Source: Lichenicola sp965198655
GTDB lineage: Bacteria; Pseudomonadota; Alphaproteobacteria; Acetobacterales; Acetobacteraceae
Reading direction: 5' to 3'
NCBI GenBank assembly: GCA_965198655.1
Contig: OZ240668.1
Coordinates: 372,001 to 436,000 of the forward strand
Length of the DNA stretch: 64,000 nucleotides
The position numbers and the translations under genes are program-made. The notes beneath the pieces are model-generated. The model saw only the letters and a list, made by a program, of their open reading frames with translations. It was not told the DNA's origin and ran no database searches. Positions 1-8,389 of this stretch are shown piece after piece (within the stretch, counting starts at the first letter, position 1; each line of letters begins with the position of its first letter).

Positions 1-1
1 G

Positions 2-475
2 CCGCCGGCGCCGCTGCTGCGACGGGTGGCGGACGCGCACGAGCCGCAGTTGCGTGCGAGCGGCTGCACGCTCGTGGTCGAGATCGCAGACGGGCTGCCG
101 CCGATGGCGGCCGATCCCGACCAACTGGCCCAGGTGCTGCACAACCTGCTCGACAACGCCATCAAGTATGCCAGGAAGCCGGCGCGTATCGTGCTGCGCG
201 CGGAGGCGGCGCAGGCCGGATCGGGCCCGTCGCCGGGGGTGGTGCTGTCGGTGGTCGATGACGGGCCGGGGATCGCGCCGCAGCACCTGCCGCGCCTGAC
301 CGAGCGGTTCTACCGCGCCGATGACGGCCCGGGTGCGAAGAGCGGCAGCGGTCTGGGCCTGGCCATCGTCAAGCACATCGTCGGCCGCCATGGCGGGCGG
401 CTCGCCATCGAAAGTACGCTGGGGCAGGGGACGACGGTCGGCGTGTGGCTTCCGGCGCGTCCGCACGGGACCTGA
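2..475 (+). CDS. Sensor histidine kinase, C-terminal part (PhoR-like)
   Basis: Only the 3' end lies in the window; the frame is open from base 2, so the true start is upstream. The visible part is the ATP-binding catalytic domain of a two-component sensor kinase. It has an N box (HNLLDNAIKYA), a G1 box (DDGPGIA), an F-box segment (ERFYRAD) and a G2 box (GSGLGLAIVKHIVGRHGG), followed by a short tail. The order of boxes and the wording of the G2 box fit the PhoR/EnvZ class. The dimerisation/phospho-acceptor helix and any sensor domain are outside the window. A PhoR assignment is inference, helped by a Pho-box-like repeat about 2 kb downstream, before the second porin. The domain call is secure; the specific signal is not. 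Confidence 0.9.
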   Translation, partial: PPAPLLRRVADAHEPQLRASGCTLVVEIADGLPPMAADPDQLAQVLHNLLDNAIKYARKPARIVLRAEAAQAGSGPSPGVVLSVVDDGPGIAPQHLPRLTERFYRADDGPGAKSGSGLGLAIVKHIVGRHGGRLAIESTLGQGTTVGVWLPARPHGT

Positions 476-488
476 CGCCAAGCCCCGA

Positions 489-508
489 CCGTGTCGGATG
501 CGACACGG
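489..508 (+). terminator. Hairpin after the kinase gene
   Basis: An 8-bp perfect stem (CCGTGTCG / CGACACGG) with a GATG loop starts 14 bases after the kinase stop. No T-run follows directly; a TTTTAA stretch appears about 15 bases on. It may be a weak terminator or an operator-like palindrome upstream of the first porin. Confidence 0.35.
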
Positions 509-610
509 GTCCGAGGGAAACGTTTTAATCCGAATTCCACGCCGCCTGCGCGTATTCACGCCATGAGACGCGGTCGATAGGGTCGGCCTGCACCAGCGGA
601 TGTCGGATCG

Positions 611-2356
611 ATGCGCCAACGTCATCATGTCAGGACGGTCCTCCTCGCGGCCACCACCTGCAGCCCGCTGACCTGGTCTAGCCACGCCTTTGCCGACGCC
701 ACCGACTCCCAGATCGGCGCCATCGAGAAGCAGATCAGGGCGCTGCAGGGCCAGCTCAACCACATGAAGCGCGACCTGTCGGCGCGCTCCGCCGAGGTCA
801 AGGCGGCCCGCTCGGAAGCCGCGGAGGCAAGCCGGCAGGCGCGCGAGGCGGAGGAGCGGGTCGGCCCGATCCGCTACGACGGCAACGGCCATCCGGTGGC
901 GCCGCCGCCGCTTTCGGCTCCTCCCGGCTACAACAACTACACCAGCTACCCCGGCACGCAGGCCCCGTTCGCCAACATCAACGGCAACCCGGGCTACCAG
1001 CCGAGCGGCGGGTCGCTGAAGCAGGGGCAGTTCGCCATCGGCGCCGTGCGTGTGACGCTGGGCGGCTTCATCGAGGCGGCCGGTATCTTCCGGACCCGCA
1101 ACGAGGACGCCGACATCTCGTCGAGCTTCAACACCGGCATCCCGTTCGCGCAGAGCCAGAACTACCACCAGGACGAGTTCCGCGGTTCCGCCCGGCAGAG
1201 CCGGGTTTCGCTGCTGGCCGAGGCGTCGCCCAACGCGGTGACCCAGTTGTCTGCCTACTACGAGACCGACTTCAACAGCGCCGGCGTCACCTCGAACTCG
1301 GTGGAGTCCAACAGCTACACGCTGCGCCTGCGTCAGGCCTACGCAACCTACGCCCGGTCGGACCTCGACTTCTACGTGCTCGGCGGCCAGGTATGGTCGC
1401 TGGCGACGATGAACCGGTTCGGCATCGTGCCGCACCAGGAGAACACGCCGCTCGTCATCGACGCCCAGCTCGTCACCGGCTTCGTTTGGAAGCGCGACGT
1501 GGGCCTGCGCGTGGTCAAGGGCTTCGACAACGACAAGTACGACATCGGCCTGTCGGTCGAGAGCCCGCAGAGCTCCTACTCGATCGGCGGCAACGGTTCC
1601 GGCCTGCCCGCCACCGACACCGTCAACACCACCAATGCCGGCCTGAGCGGCAACGGCTCCACGCTCAACAGCCTTGCCACCTATTCCACCGAATACGCGC
1701 CCGACGTGGTCGCCAAGGCCACCGCCGATCCGGGCTGGGGGCATTACGAGCTGTTCGGCATCGCCCGCTTCCTGCACGACCGGGTCAGCAGCGTCGGCAG
1801 CGGCAGCAACAACACGGTGCTCGCCGGCGGCGTCGGCGGCAGCACGATCCTGCCGGTGGTCAAGGGCAAGCTCGACGTCCAGGCTTCCGGCCTGGTCGGA
1901 CAAGGCATCGGCACCTACGGGTCGGGCCAGTTCCCCGACGCCACCCTGGCCCGCAACGGCGCGCCGCAGCCGCTGCCGGAGGTGATCGCGCTGGTCGGGG
2001 TGGTCGCGCGTCCGGTGCGGCCGGTGGACCTGTACGCCTATGTCGGCACCGAGCAGATCACGCACCGCGAGGCCTTCAGCATCAAGAACAAGGGCTACGG
2101 CTACGGCAGCCCGCTTTATTCCAACGCCGGCTGCAACATCGAGCTGAGCGCGCTGCCCTGCACCGCCAACACCTCCGGAATCGTCGAGGGCACGCTCGGC
2201 GGATGGTGGCGCTTCCTCAAGGGCGACTACGGCACCATGCAAACCGGCGTGCAGTATGCCTATGTCCGCCGCACCGCGTTCAGCGGAGTCGGCGGCTCGC
2301 CCAAGACCGACGAGAACATCATCATGTTCTCCTTCCGCTACCTGCCGTTCCAGTAG
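611..2356 (+). CDS. DcaP-like outer-membrane porin with N-terminal coiled coil (copy 1)
   Basis: A 581-residue exported protein. An N-terminal signal peptide (about residues 1-28, ending SHAFA) is followed by a heptad-rich coiled coil (about 30-85) and a Pro/Gly/Tyr linker. A long beta-barrel domain follows, ending in FSFRYLPFQ, with an aromatic-rich last strand typical of outer-membrane proteins. Periplasmic coiled coil plus barrel is the DcaP-type trimeric porin plan. It would mediate diffusion of small anionic or dicarboxylate solutes, but no substrate can be read from sequence. It is strongly similar over its whole length to the porin at 2589-4310, so the two look like a tandem duplication. 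The family call is fairly sure; the substrate is unknown. Confidence 0.8.
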   Translation: MRQRHHVRTVLLAATTCSPLTWSSHAFADATDSQIGAIEKQIRALQGQLNHMKRDLSARSAEVKAARSEAAEASRQAREAEERVGPIRYDGNGHPVAPPPLSAPPGYNNYTSYPGTQAPFANINGNPGYQPSGGSLKQGQFAIGAVRVTLGGFIEAAGIFRTRNEDADISSSFNTGIPFAQSQNYHQDEFRGSARQSRVSLLAEASPNAVTQLSAYYETDFNSAGVTSNSVESNSYTLRLRQAYATYARSDLDFYVLGGQVWSLATMNRFGIVPHQENTPLVIDAQLVTGFVWKRDVGLRVVKGFDNDKYDIGLSVESPQSSYSIGGNGSGLPATDTVNTTNAGLSGNGSTLNSLATYSTEYAPDVVAKATADPGWGHYELFGIARFLHDRVSSVGSGSNNTVLAGGVGGSTILPVVKGKLDVQASGLVGQGIGTYGSGQFPDATLARNGAPQPLPEVIALVGVVARPVRPVDLYAYVGTEQITHREAFSIKNKGYGYGSPLYSNAGCNIELSALPCTANTSGIVEGTLGGWWRFLKGDYGTMQTGVQYAYVRRTAFSGVGGSPKTDENIIMFSFRYLPFQ

Positions 2357-2471
2357 CGTCGCCACCCGCCGCGCCGGCCAAAACCGTGCGCGGCCGCGTT
2401 ACCCAATGCATCGATCGTGTTGTGCCGGCAACATCCTGCCGGGTCGTTGCCGACAGTTGATCACAATGCTG

Positions 2472-2489
2472 CGGTCATGAAACGGTCAC
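2472..2489 (+). promoter_or_regulatory. Pho-box-like direct repeat upstream of porin 2
   Basis: Two near-identical 7-mers, CGGTCAT and CGGTCAC, are separated by GAAA. This matches the layout of the PhoB box (two CTGTCAT-like 7-mers with a 4-base AT-rich spacer). It lies 100 bases before the porin start, and a PhoR-like kinase gene ends 2 kb upstream. No convincing -10 was located at the expected distance. Confidence 0.45.
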
Positions 2490-2588
2490 GATACCTTCCC
2501 CGGACCGACACTCACGCCCGGAACGGTTTTGGTATTCGTTCCGGGCCGCGTGGCAGGTTGTTCCTGCCGGGCACGGAACTGGAACCCG

Positions 2589-4310
2589 ATGACGAGACGC
2601 TTCTTTCCCAGGGCGAGCCTGATGGCCGCGACCGCTTTGTGCGGCGTCGGCACCGTCGCGGGTCCCGCACGCGCCGACTCCACCAGCACCCAGATCAGCT
2701 CGATCGAGAAGCAGATCAGGGCGCTGGAAGGCCAGCTCAACCACATGAAGCACGACCTGTCGGCGCGGTCGGCCGAAGTGAAGGCCGCCCGTTCGGAGGC
2801 CGCGCAGGCGAGCCGGCAGGCGCGCGAGGCGGAGGAACGGGTCGGCCCGATCCGCTACGACGCGAGCGGACGTCCGATGGCGCCGCCGCCGCTCTCGGCG
2901 CCCCCGGGCTACAACTATGCCGGGTCGCCGTACCAGAACGTGGCCGGCACCCAGAGCTACGTGCCGAGCGGCCCGAAGCTCAAGCAGGGCCAGTTCGCGG
3001 TCGGCAACGTGCGCGTCACGCTCGGCGGCTTCATCGAGGCGGCGGGCATATTGCGTTCCAAGAACGAGGACGCCGACATCTCGTCGAGCTTCAACACCGG
3101 CATCCCGTTCGCGCAGAGCGCCAACTACCATCAGGACGAGTTCCGCGGCACGGCCCGGCAGAGCCGCATCTCGCTGCTGGCCGAGGCCAACCCGAACGAC
3201 TACACCACGCTGTCCGCCTACTACGAGACCGACTTCAACAGCGCCGGCGTCACCTCGAATTCGGTGGAGTCCAACAGCTACACCCTGCGCACCCGGCAGC
3301 TCTACGCCACCTATGCCCGCAGCGACGACGACTTCTACGTCCTGGGCGGGCAAAGCTGGAGCCTGCTGACGATGTTCCGCCAGGGCATCACCCCGCGCAC
3401 CGAGGACACGCCGGGCGTGATCGACGCGCAATACGTTCCGGGCTTCGTGTGGACCCGCAACGTCGGCCTGCGCGTGGTCAAGGGCTTCGACCACGACAAG
3501 TACGACATCGGCGTGGCGGTCGAGAGTCCGCAGGACACCTATGCCCAGACCGCGACCTCGCTGCCCGGCGTCACCATCAACACCACCAATGCCGGTCTGA
3601 GCGGCAACGGCGCCACCCTGAACAGCCTCGCCACCTACTCGACCGAATACGCGCCCGACCTGATCGCCAAGGCCACCGCTGATCCGGGCTGGGGCCACTA
3701 CGAGCTGTTCGGCGTCGCGCGGTTCCTGCACGACCGCGTCAGCGTGGTCGGCAGCGGCTCCGACAACACCGTGCTCGCGGGCGGCGGCGGCGTCGGCATG
3801 ACCCTGCCCTTGATCCCCAAGCGGCTGGAGTTCCGCATCTCGGCCCTCGCCGGCGCCGGCATCGGCCGCTACGGCTCGGGCCAGCTCAACGACGCCACCA
3901 TCGCCCGCAACGGCGCGCCGCAGCCGCTGCCGGAAACGCTGGCGCTGACCGGCCTGCTGTTCCACGCCACCAAGAGCCTCGACCTGTACGACTATGTCGG
4001 CACCGAGCAGGTCCTGCACCGCGAATCCTACAGCGTCGGCAAGAACAACTACGGCTACGGCAACCCGCGCTACTCCAACGCCGGCTGCGACATCGAGCTG
4101 AGCACCGCCACCTGCACCGGCAACACCCGCGGCATCGTGCAGGAAACCCTGGGAACCTGGTACAAGTTCTTCCACGGCGACTACGGCACCATGCAGGCCG
4201 GCGTCCAGTATTCCTGGACCGACCGCACCGCCTTCCGCGGCGTGGGCGGCACGCCGCACAGCGCCGAGAACATCGCCATGTTCTCCTTCCGCTACTACCC
4301 GTTCCAGTAG
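2589..4310 (+). CDS. DcaP-like outer-membrane porin with N-terminal coiled coil (copy 2)
   Basis: A 573-residue paralogue of the preceding porin, with the same order of parts: signal peptide (MTRRFFPRASLMAATAL..., ending GPARA), coiled coil, proline-rich linker and barrel closing with FSFRYYPFQ. I chose the ATG at 2589 because it gives a clean signal peptide; the frame is open further upstream but encodes no plausible extension. The two copies match closely in the barrel strands and differ mostly in the linker and in loop segments. The Pho-box-like repeat at 2472-2489 suggests this copy could be phosphate-responsive (inference). A hairpin follows the stop. Confidence 0.8.
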   Translation: MTRRFFPRASLMAATALCGVGTVAGPARADSTSTQISSIEKQIRALEGQLNHMKHDLSARSAEVKAARSEAAQASRQAREAEERVGPIRYDASGRPMAPPPLSAPPGYNYAGSPYQNVAGTQSYVPSGPKLKQGQFAVGNVRVTLGGFIEAAGILRSKNEDADISSSFNTGIPFAQSANYHQDEFRGTARQSRISLLAEANPNDYTTLSAYYETDFNSAGVTSNSVESNSYTLRTRQLYATYARSDDDFYVLGGQSWSLLTMFRQGITPRTEDTPGVIDAQYVPGFVWTRNVGLRVVKGFDHDKYDIGVAVESPQDTYAQTATSLPGVTINTTNAGLSGNGATLNSLATYSTEYAPDLIAKATADPGWGHYELFGVARFLHDRVSVVGSGSDNTVLAGGGGVGMTLPLIPKRLEFRISALAGAGIGRYGSGQLNDATIARNGAPQPLPETLALTGLLFHATKSLDLYDYVGTEQVLHRESYSVGKNNYGYGNPRYSNAGCDIELSTATCTGNTRGIVQETLGTWYKFFHGDYGTMQAGVQYSWTDRTAFRGVGGTPHSAENIAMFSFRYYPFQ

Positions 4311-4332
4311 CGGTCTCGATCCTGGCCGCAAT

Positions 4333-4350
4333 GAGCGCCGCGAGGCGCTC
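4333..4350. terminator. Bidirectional hairpin between porin 2 and fdh
   Basis: A perfect 7-bp stem GAGCGCC / GGCGCTC with a GCGA tetraloop lies 22 bases past the porin stop, in the gap between two convergent genes. Only a short CTTG follows, so termination efficiency is uncertain. Confidence 0.5.
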
Positions 4351-4428
4351 CTTGCGTGTCGGCCGGCCTTCGGGTTCCGCGGAGCCGCGGGTCGTCTCGT
4401 CCGTATCCGTGCAGGGCGTCGTCGCGCG

Positions 4429-5586
4429 TCAGGTGAGCTTGTAGGAAAGGGCGCCGGTTCCCGCCAGCATTCCGCCATCAACGATCAGGTACTCGTTGCG
4501 GATCGGCGTGTCCTCGTAGAAGTTTTGCAGCACCTCCAGTGTGCCGGCCGCATAGCGCGCCTGCGCCGACAGCGACGTTCCCGACATGTGCGGGGTCATG
4601 CCGTTGTGGGGCATGGTCCGCCAGGGATGATCCGACGGTGCCGGCTGCGGATACCAGACGTCGCCCGCATACCCTGCGAGCTATCCAGACTCGAGCGCGC
4701 GGACGACCGCGTCCCGGTCGACCAGCTTCCCGCGTGCGGTGTTGACGAGGTAGGTCCCGCGCTTCATCTGCGCGAACATCCTGTCGTCGAAGAAATTCTC
4801 CGTCGACGGGTAGAGCGGCATCTGCAGGTTCACGATGTCCACCGCCTTGAGCAGCGACACCGCATCCGGATGGTAGGTCAGCCCGAGCTCCGCCTCGATC
4901 CCGGGAGCGAGGCGATGGGGATCGGTGTAGTGCAGGTGCAGGCCGAACGGCTTCAGCCGTCGCAGCACCGCGATCCCGATGCGGCCGGCGGCGATGGTGC
5001 CGAAATGCATGCCCTCCACGTCGTAGCTGCGTGACACGCAGTCGGCGATGTTCCAGCCGCCGCTGGCTGCATAATGGTGCGCCGGAAGGTAGTTCCGGAC
5101 CAGCGACAGCACCATCATGACCACGTGCTCGGCGACGCTGATGCTGTTCGAGCCGGTGATCTCGGCCACCGTGATGTGGGCTCGCGCCGCCGCGTCGAGA
5201 TCGACGTGATCCGATCCGATCCCCGCGGTCAGTGCCAGCTTCAGTTTCCCGGCCTTGGCGATCCGGTCCGCCGTAAGGTAGGCCGGCCAGAACGGCTGCG
5301 AGATCACCACCTCCGCATCGGGAAGGTGCCGTTCGAACTCCGAGTCCGGGCCGTCCTTGTCGCTGGTCACGACCAGCTCGTGGCCGAGGCCTTCAAGGTA
5401 GCTGCGCAGGCCGAGCTCGCCGGATACGGAACCGACGAGCTCGCCTGGCCTGAAGCCGAGTCCCTTGGGCGTCGGCGCGGTCTGGCCGTTCGCGTAGCCG
5501 GGGATCGTCGGAATATCGTCCCGTGCATAGTGCGGCGGGTAGCCGGCATCAGGATCGGGATAGAGAACGCAAAGGATCTTCGCCAT
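4429..5586 (-). pseudogene. fdh: NAD-dependent formate dehydrogenase, interrupted by one in-frame TAG
   Basis: The full reading would be 385 residues and matches the D-2-hydroxyacid-dehydrogenase-type formate dehydrogenase (formate + NAD+ to CO2 + NADH). It opens MAKILCVLYPDP, has the GTIAAGRIG nucleotide-binding loop and LVNTARGKLVDRDAV, and after the break continues LAGYAGDVWYPQPAPSDHPW and GMTPHMSGT, which holds the catalytic His. At 4681-4683 the codon between ALESG and LAGYAG is TAG, where Gln (CAG) or Arg would be expected. Everything else stays in one frame on both sides. Without readthrough the product stops after 301 residues and lacks the catalytic His. The start has a good AGGAG site. 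It is either a recent pseudogene or a sequencing error; the LysR gene upstream is on the same strand. Confidence 0.85.
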
Positions 5587-5689
5587 GTCGGCTCCTGGGA
5601 GCCGCCCCGTCGACGAGGCGGCAGGCGTACGATGGCGAGCGGTGCCGGCGCGGTCCAATCGTTTGACCTGAGCCGGTGATAGGAGCCGG

Positions 5690-6598
5690 TTATGTCGGCC
5701 GGCCCCGGGCTGGAGCGTCGAGCAGGTCTTGCAGGTCGAGACGGCTCGCCCGTTGCCACACCGCCTCGGTTAGCGGTGGCTGGATGTCGCGCCGCAGCCG
5801 GATCAGGCTGATCAGGGACCGGCGCTCGGGGACGATGGCGTGGACGTGCAGACCCGCCTCCTGCGACAGCGCGTGCAACGTGCTTGCCGGCATGATGCCG
5901 ACCATGCCGCCGCTGCGGATTGGCGAGACCAGGAGCTCGATCGTGTTGCCCTCCTGCACCACTTTCGGATGCACGCCGGCCTCGCGGAAGGCCTGGTCGA
6001 TGATCCGGCGGTTCTGCATCTCCCGGCTGAACAGGCAGAGCGGAAGGGCTGCGGCCTCCTGCCAGCTCAGCACGCTGCCGAGCGAGGCGTTGCCCCCCGA
6101 GACCAGCACGTACCGCTCCTGGTAGAGTGGCAGCGTTTCGTATTCCTCGGTGCCGGGCAGGTCGGCATAGGTGACGCCGAGATGGAGTTCCTGGCATTTC
6201 AGCCGATGCAGGATGTCCTGCGCGCCAAGCGACGCCGTTTCCAGGGTCAGGTTCGGGATCAGCCGGCGGAACTCTACGGCCAGCAGGGCGACGGCATCGA
6301 TCGTCGAGGGAACGGTGCCGATGGCGAGATGGCCACCCGGTACCGCCCGGATCAGGTCCGCCTCCTGCCGCAGTCCGTCCAGCGAAGACAGCACCTGCCG
6401 CGCCCAGTTCAGCACCCGCTCGCCGGCCGGCGTGATCCCCTGGAAGCTTCGGTTGCGCTTGATGATCGCGACGCCCAGTTCGCGTTCCAGTTCGCTGATC
6501 CCGGCCGACAGCGCCGGCTGCGACACGTTGCAGCTTTGCGCCGCCCTGGCGAAGTGCCGATGGCGGTCCAACGCGACGAGATAGCTGAGCTGACGCAT
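5690..6598 (-). CDS. LysR-family transcriptional regulator
   Basis: A 302-residue LysR-type activator/repressor. The N-terminal winged helix-turn-helix is clear (RHFARAAQSCNVSQPALSAGISELERELGVAIIKR), followed by the linker helix and a periplasmic-binding-protein-like effector domain (about 92-295). I used the ATG at 6598 (MRQLSYLVAL); a GTG two codons upstream is possible. It lies on the same strand as, and about 100 bases upstream of, the broken formate dehydrogenase gene, and probably controls it (inference from neighbourhood). The effector is unknown. The 230-base stretch between this gene and the small lipoprotein gene holds no gene I can support. Confidence 0.9.
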   Translation of the reverse strand: MRQLSYLVALDRHRHFARAAQSCNVSQPALSAGISELERELGVAIIKRNRSFQGITPAGERVLNWARQVLSSLDGLRQEADLIRAVPGGHLAIGTVPSTIDAVALLAVEFRRLIPNLTLETASLGAQDILHRLKCQELHLGVTYADLPGTEEYETLPLYQERYVLVSGGNASLGSVLSWQEAAALPLCLFSREMQNRRIIDQAFREAGVHPKVVQEGNTIELLVSPIRSGGMVGIMPASTLHALSQEAGLHVHAIVPERRSLISLIRLRRDIQPPLTEAVWQRASRLDLQDLLDAPARGRPT

Positions 6599-6828
6599 GA
6601 ACACCGGTCAGGCCCTCACGAACCGACGGTCTCCGTCGCCCCGGGCAGATCGGGGGAATCGACACCGGCGCCGTTCGTGGCCCGACCCGGTTCCCGCCGT
6701 TCTGGTCCGGGCAGCAGCGATCGCGGCAGGTTCCGGTGCCCTGCTTCGCCCGGCATGGACACCGGTTTTGCTTGATCCGGTCGAGGCTGACGGCGCCGGT
6801 CGCGCTGTCCAGCGTCCGCCGGACCGCG

Positions 6829-6993
6829 TCACCTGCTGGGATTGTCGGCGATCACGCCGTTCGGGAGGGTGCCGGTGAGAGGCGGCATCCCGTTCTGGAG
6901 ATCGGCCCGACTGATCTGCCTCGGCTGGAACGAGTCGCATCCGGACAACAAACCCGACAGGCAGAAGACCAGCGCCACGCGGTGGAGGATCAT
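6829..6993 (-). CDS. Small lipoprotein (54 residues)
   Basis: A short gene with an AGGA ribosome site just before its ATG. The product has a hydrophobic N-terminus (MILHRVALVFCLSGLLSGC) ending in a lipobox, LSGC, so Cys19 would be lipidated. The remaining 35 residues are polar with several prolines and glycines (RADLQNGMPPLTGTLPNG). I do not recognise a family. It begins 72 bases after the stop of the oxalate decarboxylase gene on the same strand and is probably co-transcribed with it. Its job is unknown; a periplasmic accessory to the exported cupin is only a guess. Confidence 0.6.
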   Translation of the reverse strand: MILHRVALVFCLSGLLSGCDSFQPRQISRADLQNGMPPLTGTLPNGVIADNPSR

Positions 6994-7064
6994 GTCCTGA
7001 AATCCTTGGTTCGAAGGGGGTCGCAGGACCGTCGCACGACGACCCTGCGCAAACGGCGCCGTGT

Positions 7065-8306
7065 TCAGGCCGGAACGACGTCCGGCCCGTTCTTTGGGAA
7101 CCGGCCGATCACCGATGGGTCGATGTTCAGGTGCTGGGCCACCATCTGCGGCGGCGTGCGCCTCAGCCACTGCGACAGCGAGATCTCCGAGAACCGGCTC
7201 GACTTGAAGATCTCCAGGAACTGCAGCTCTGTGCTGCCGGTGTTCTGGATGTAGTGGCCGAGGCTCTTCTTGACGTAGCCGACGTCGCCGGCGCGGAAGT
7301 CCGCGGTCTGCGCCTTCGGCCCGGTGTTGAACACCGTCATGCGCGCCTCGCCCTTGATGTAGTACTGCCACTCGTCGGCGTTCGGGTGCCAGTGCAGCTC
7401 GCGCAATCCCCCCGGCTCGACCGTGACCAGCGCCGCGGCGACCGTCTTGGAGATCGGGAAGTTGCTGCTGTCGACGATCTGCACCCGGCCGCCCTTGGTC
7501 ACCTTGTTCGGCGTCATCGACGACATGCGGAAGATGACCGGCTCCGTGCCGGGAACCGCCCCCACCGCCCGGCGGTCGTCCTCCAGCGGGCCCGGCTCCT
7601 TGCCCTCGAAGATCCACAGGTTCGACAGCGGGATATTCTTGAAGGTGTCGGCCGATACGTCGAAGTTGAGCGCCAACACCTCCGGGGGCGTGTGCGCGAG
7701 CCAGTCGGTCAGCAGCAGCGTGTTGAATTCCGATGCGCGGCCGTTGTCGAACGCGAGCAGGAACTCCGCCCCGTCCGGCCCCAGCCCCTGCAAGGAGTGC
7801 GGCAGGCCCGCCGGGAAGTACCACAGGTCGCCGGGCCCCAAGTCGTCGATGCTGGGCCGGCCCTTGTCGTCGAGCGTGGTGATCCGGCACCGGCCGTTGG
7901 TCATGTACGCCCACTCGGCCTGCTGATGCCAGTGCATCTCGCGGATGCCGCCGGCCGCCAGGCGCATGTTGACGCCGGAGATGTCCTGCGAGATCGCGAA
8001 GTCGTCCTGCGTGACCTCCCGCGCCCAGCCGCCGTTCTGGATCCGGCGGTGGGCGTTGTTGAACGAGGCCCAGAACAGCGGCATGCCGTCGACGTCGGTG
8101 GCCGGCGGGTCCTGGAACGACGGGAACTGGCCGGCCAGGGTCGGGTTCTGCGGCCCGGGATTGGTCAGGCCGGTCGGCGTGCCGCGGGCGTTGATCGCGC
8201 CTTGCGGCGGGTGGTCGGGGTTGCCGAACGAGGCCGCGCGGGCGGCGCCGACCGCCCCTAGGGCACCGGCTGCGGCCAGCAGGCCGCGTCGAGGAAGGAA
8301 AGGCAT
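7065..8306 (-). CDS. oxdC: Tat-exported bicupin oxalate decarboxylase
   Basis: A 413-residue bicupin of the OxdC/OxdD family, which converts oxalate to formate and CO2 with Mn. The N-terminus (MPFLPRRGLLAAAGALG) looks like a twin-arginine signal, so the enzyme would act outside the cytoplasm. Each cupin has its metal set: H125, H127, E131, H170 in the first, and H305, H307, E312, H351 in the second, with the preceding Arg (R122, R302) kept. The flexible lid, which is S-E-N-S in Bacillus OxdC and distinguishes decarboxylase from oxidase, reads S-E-F-N here (192-195). The key Glu is retained, which argues for decarboxylase. It is divergent from a LysR gene. Confidence 0.88.
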   Translation of the reverse strand: MPFLPRRGLLAAAGALGAVGAARAASFGNPDHPPQGAINARGTPTGLTNPGPQNPTLAGQFPSFQDPPATDVDGMPLFWASFNNAHRRIQNGGWAREVTQDDFAISQDISGVNMRLAAGGIREMHWHQQAEWAYMTNGRCRITTLDDKGRPSIDDLGPGDLWYFPAGLPHSLQGLGPDGAEFLLAFDNGRASEFNTLLLTDWLAHTPPEVLALNFDVSADTFKNIPLSNLWIFEGKEPGPLEDDRRAVGAVPGTEPVIFRMSSMTPNKVTKGGRVQIVDSSNFPISKTVAAALVTVEPGGLRELHWHPNADEWQYYIKGEARMTVFNTGPKAQTADFRAGDVGYVKKSLGHYIQNTGSTELQFLEIFKSSRFSEISLSQWLRRTPPQMVAQHLNIDPSVIGRFPKNGPDVVPA

Positions 8307-8342
8307 GGGGGTTTATCCGGATGTCGTTGTCGGGTTGCCAAA

Positions 8343-8363
8343 CTTATCGCAAGGTACGATAAG
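8343..8363. promoter_or_regulatory. LysR-type palindrome (T-N11-A) between oxalate decarboxylase and lysR
   Basis: A perfect 7-bp inverted repeat, CTTATCG / CGATAAG, with a 7-base spacer sits in the 83-bp divergent gap. It contains a T-N11-A core (T8347, A8359), the standard LysR recognition layout. A partial copy (CGTTATACGAT) lies just before the lysR start. The placement fits autoregulation and control of the cupin gene. Confidence 0.65.
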
Positions 8364-8389
8364 CGCAAGTCAACTTACTGCGTTATACG

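Noticed and set aside
2475..4481. A 668-codon open frame antisense to the second porin
   Set aside because: It is the mirror of a strongly coded porin in GC-rich DNA, has no family features and is Arg/Gly/Val-rich in the way antisense frames are.
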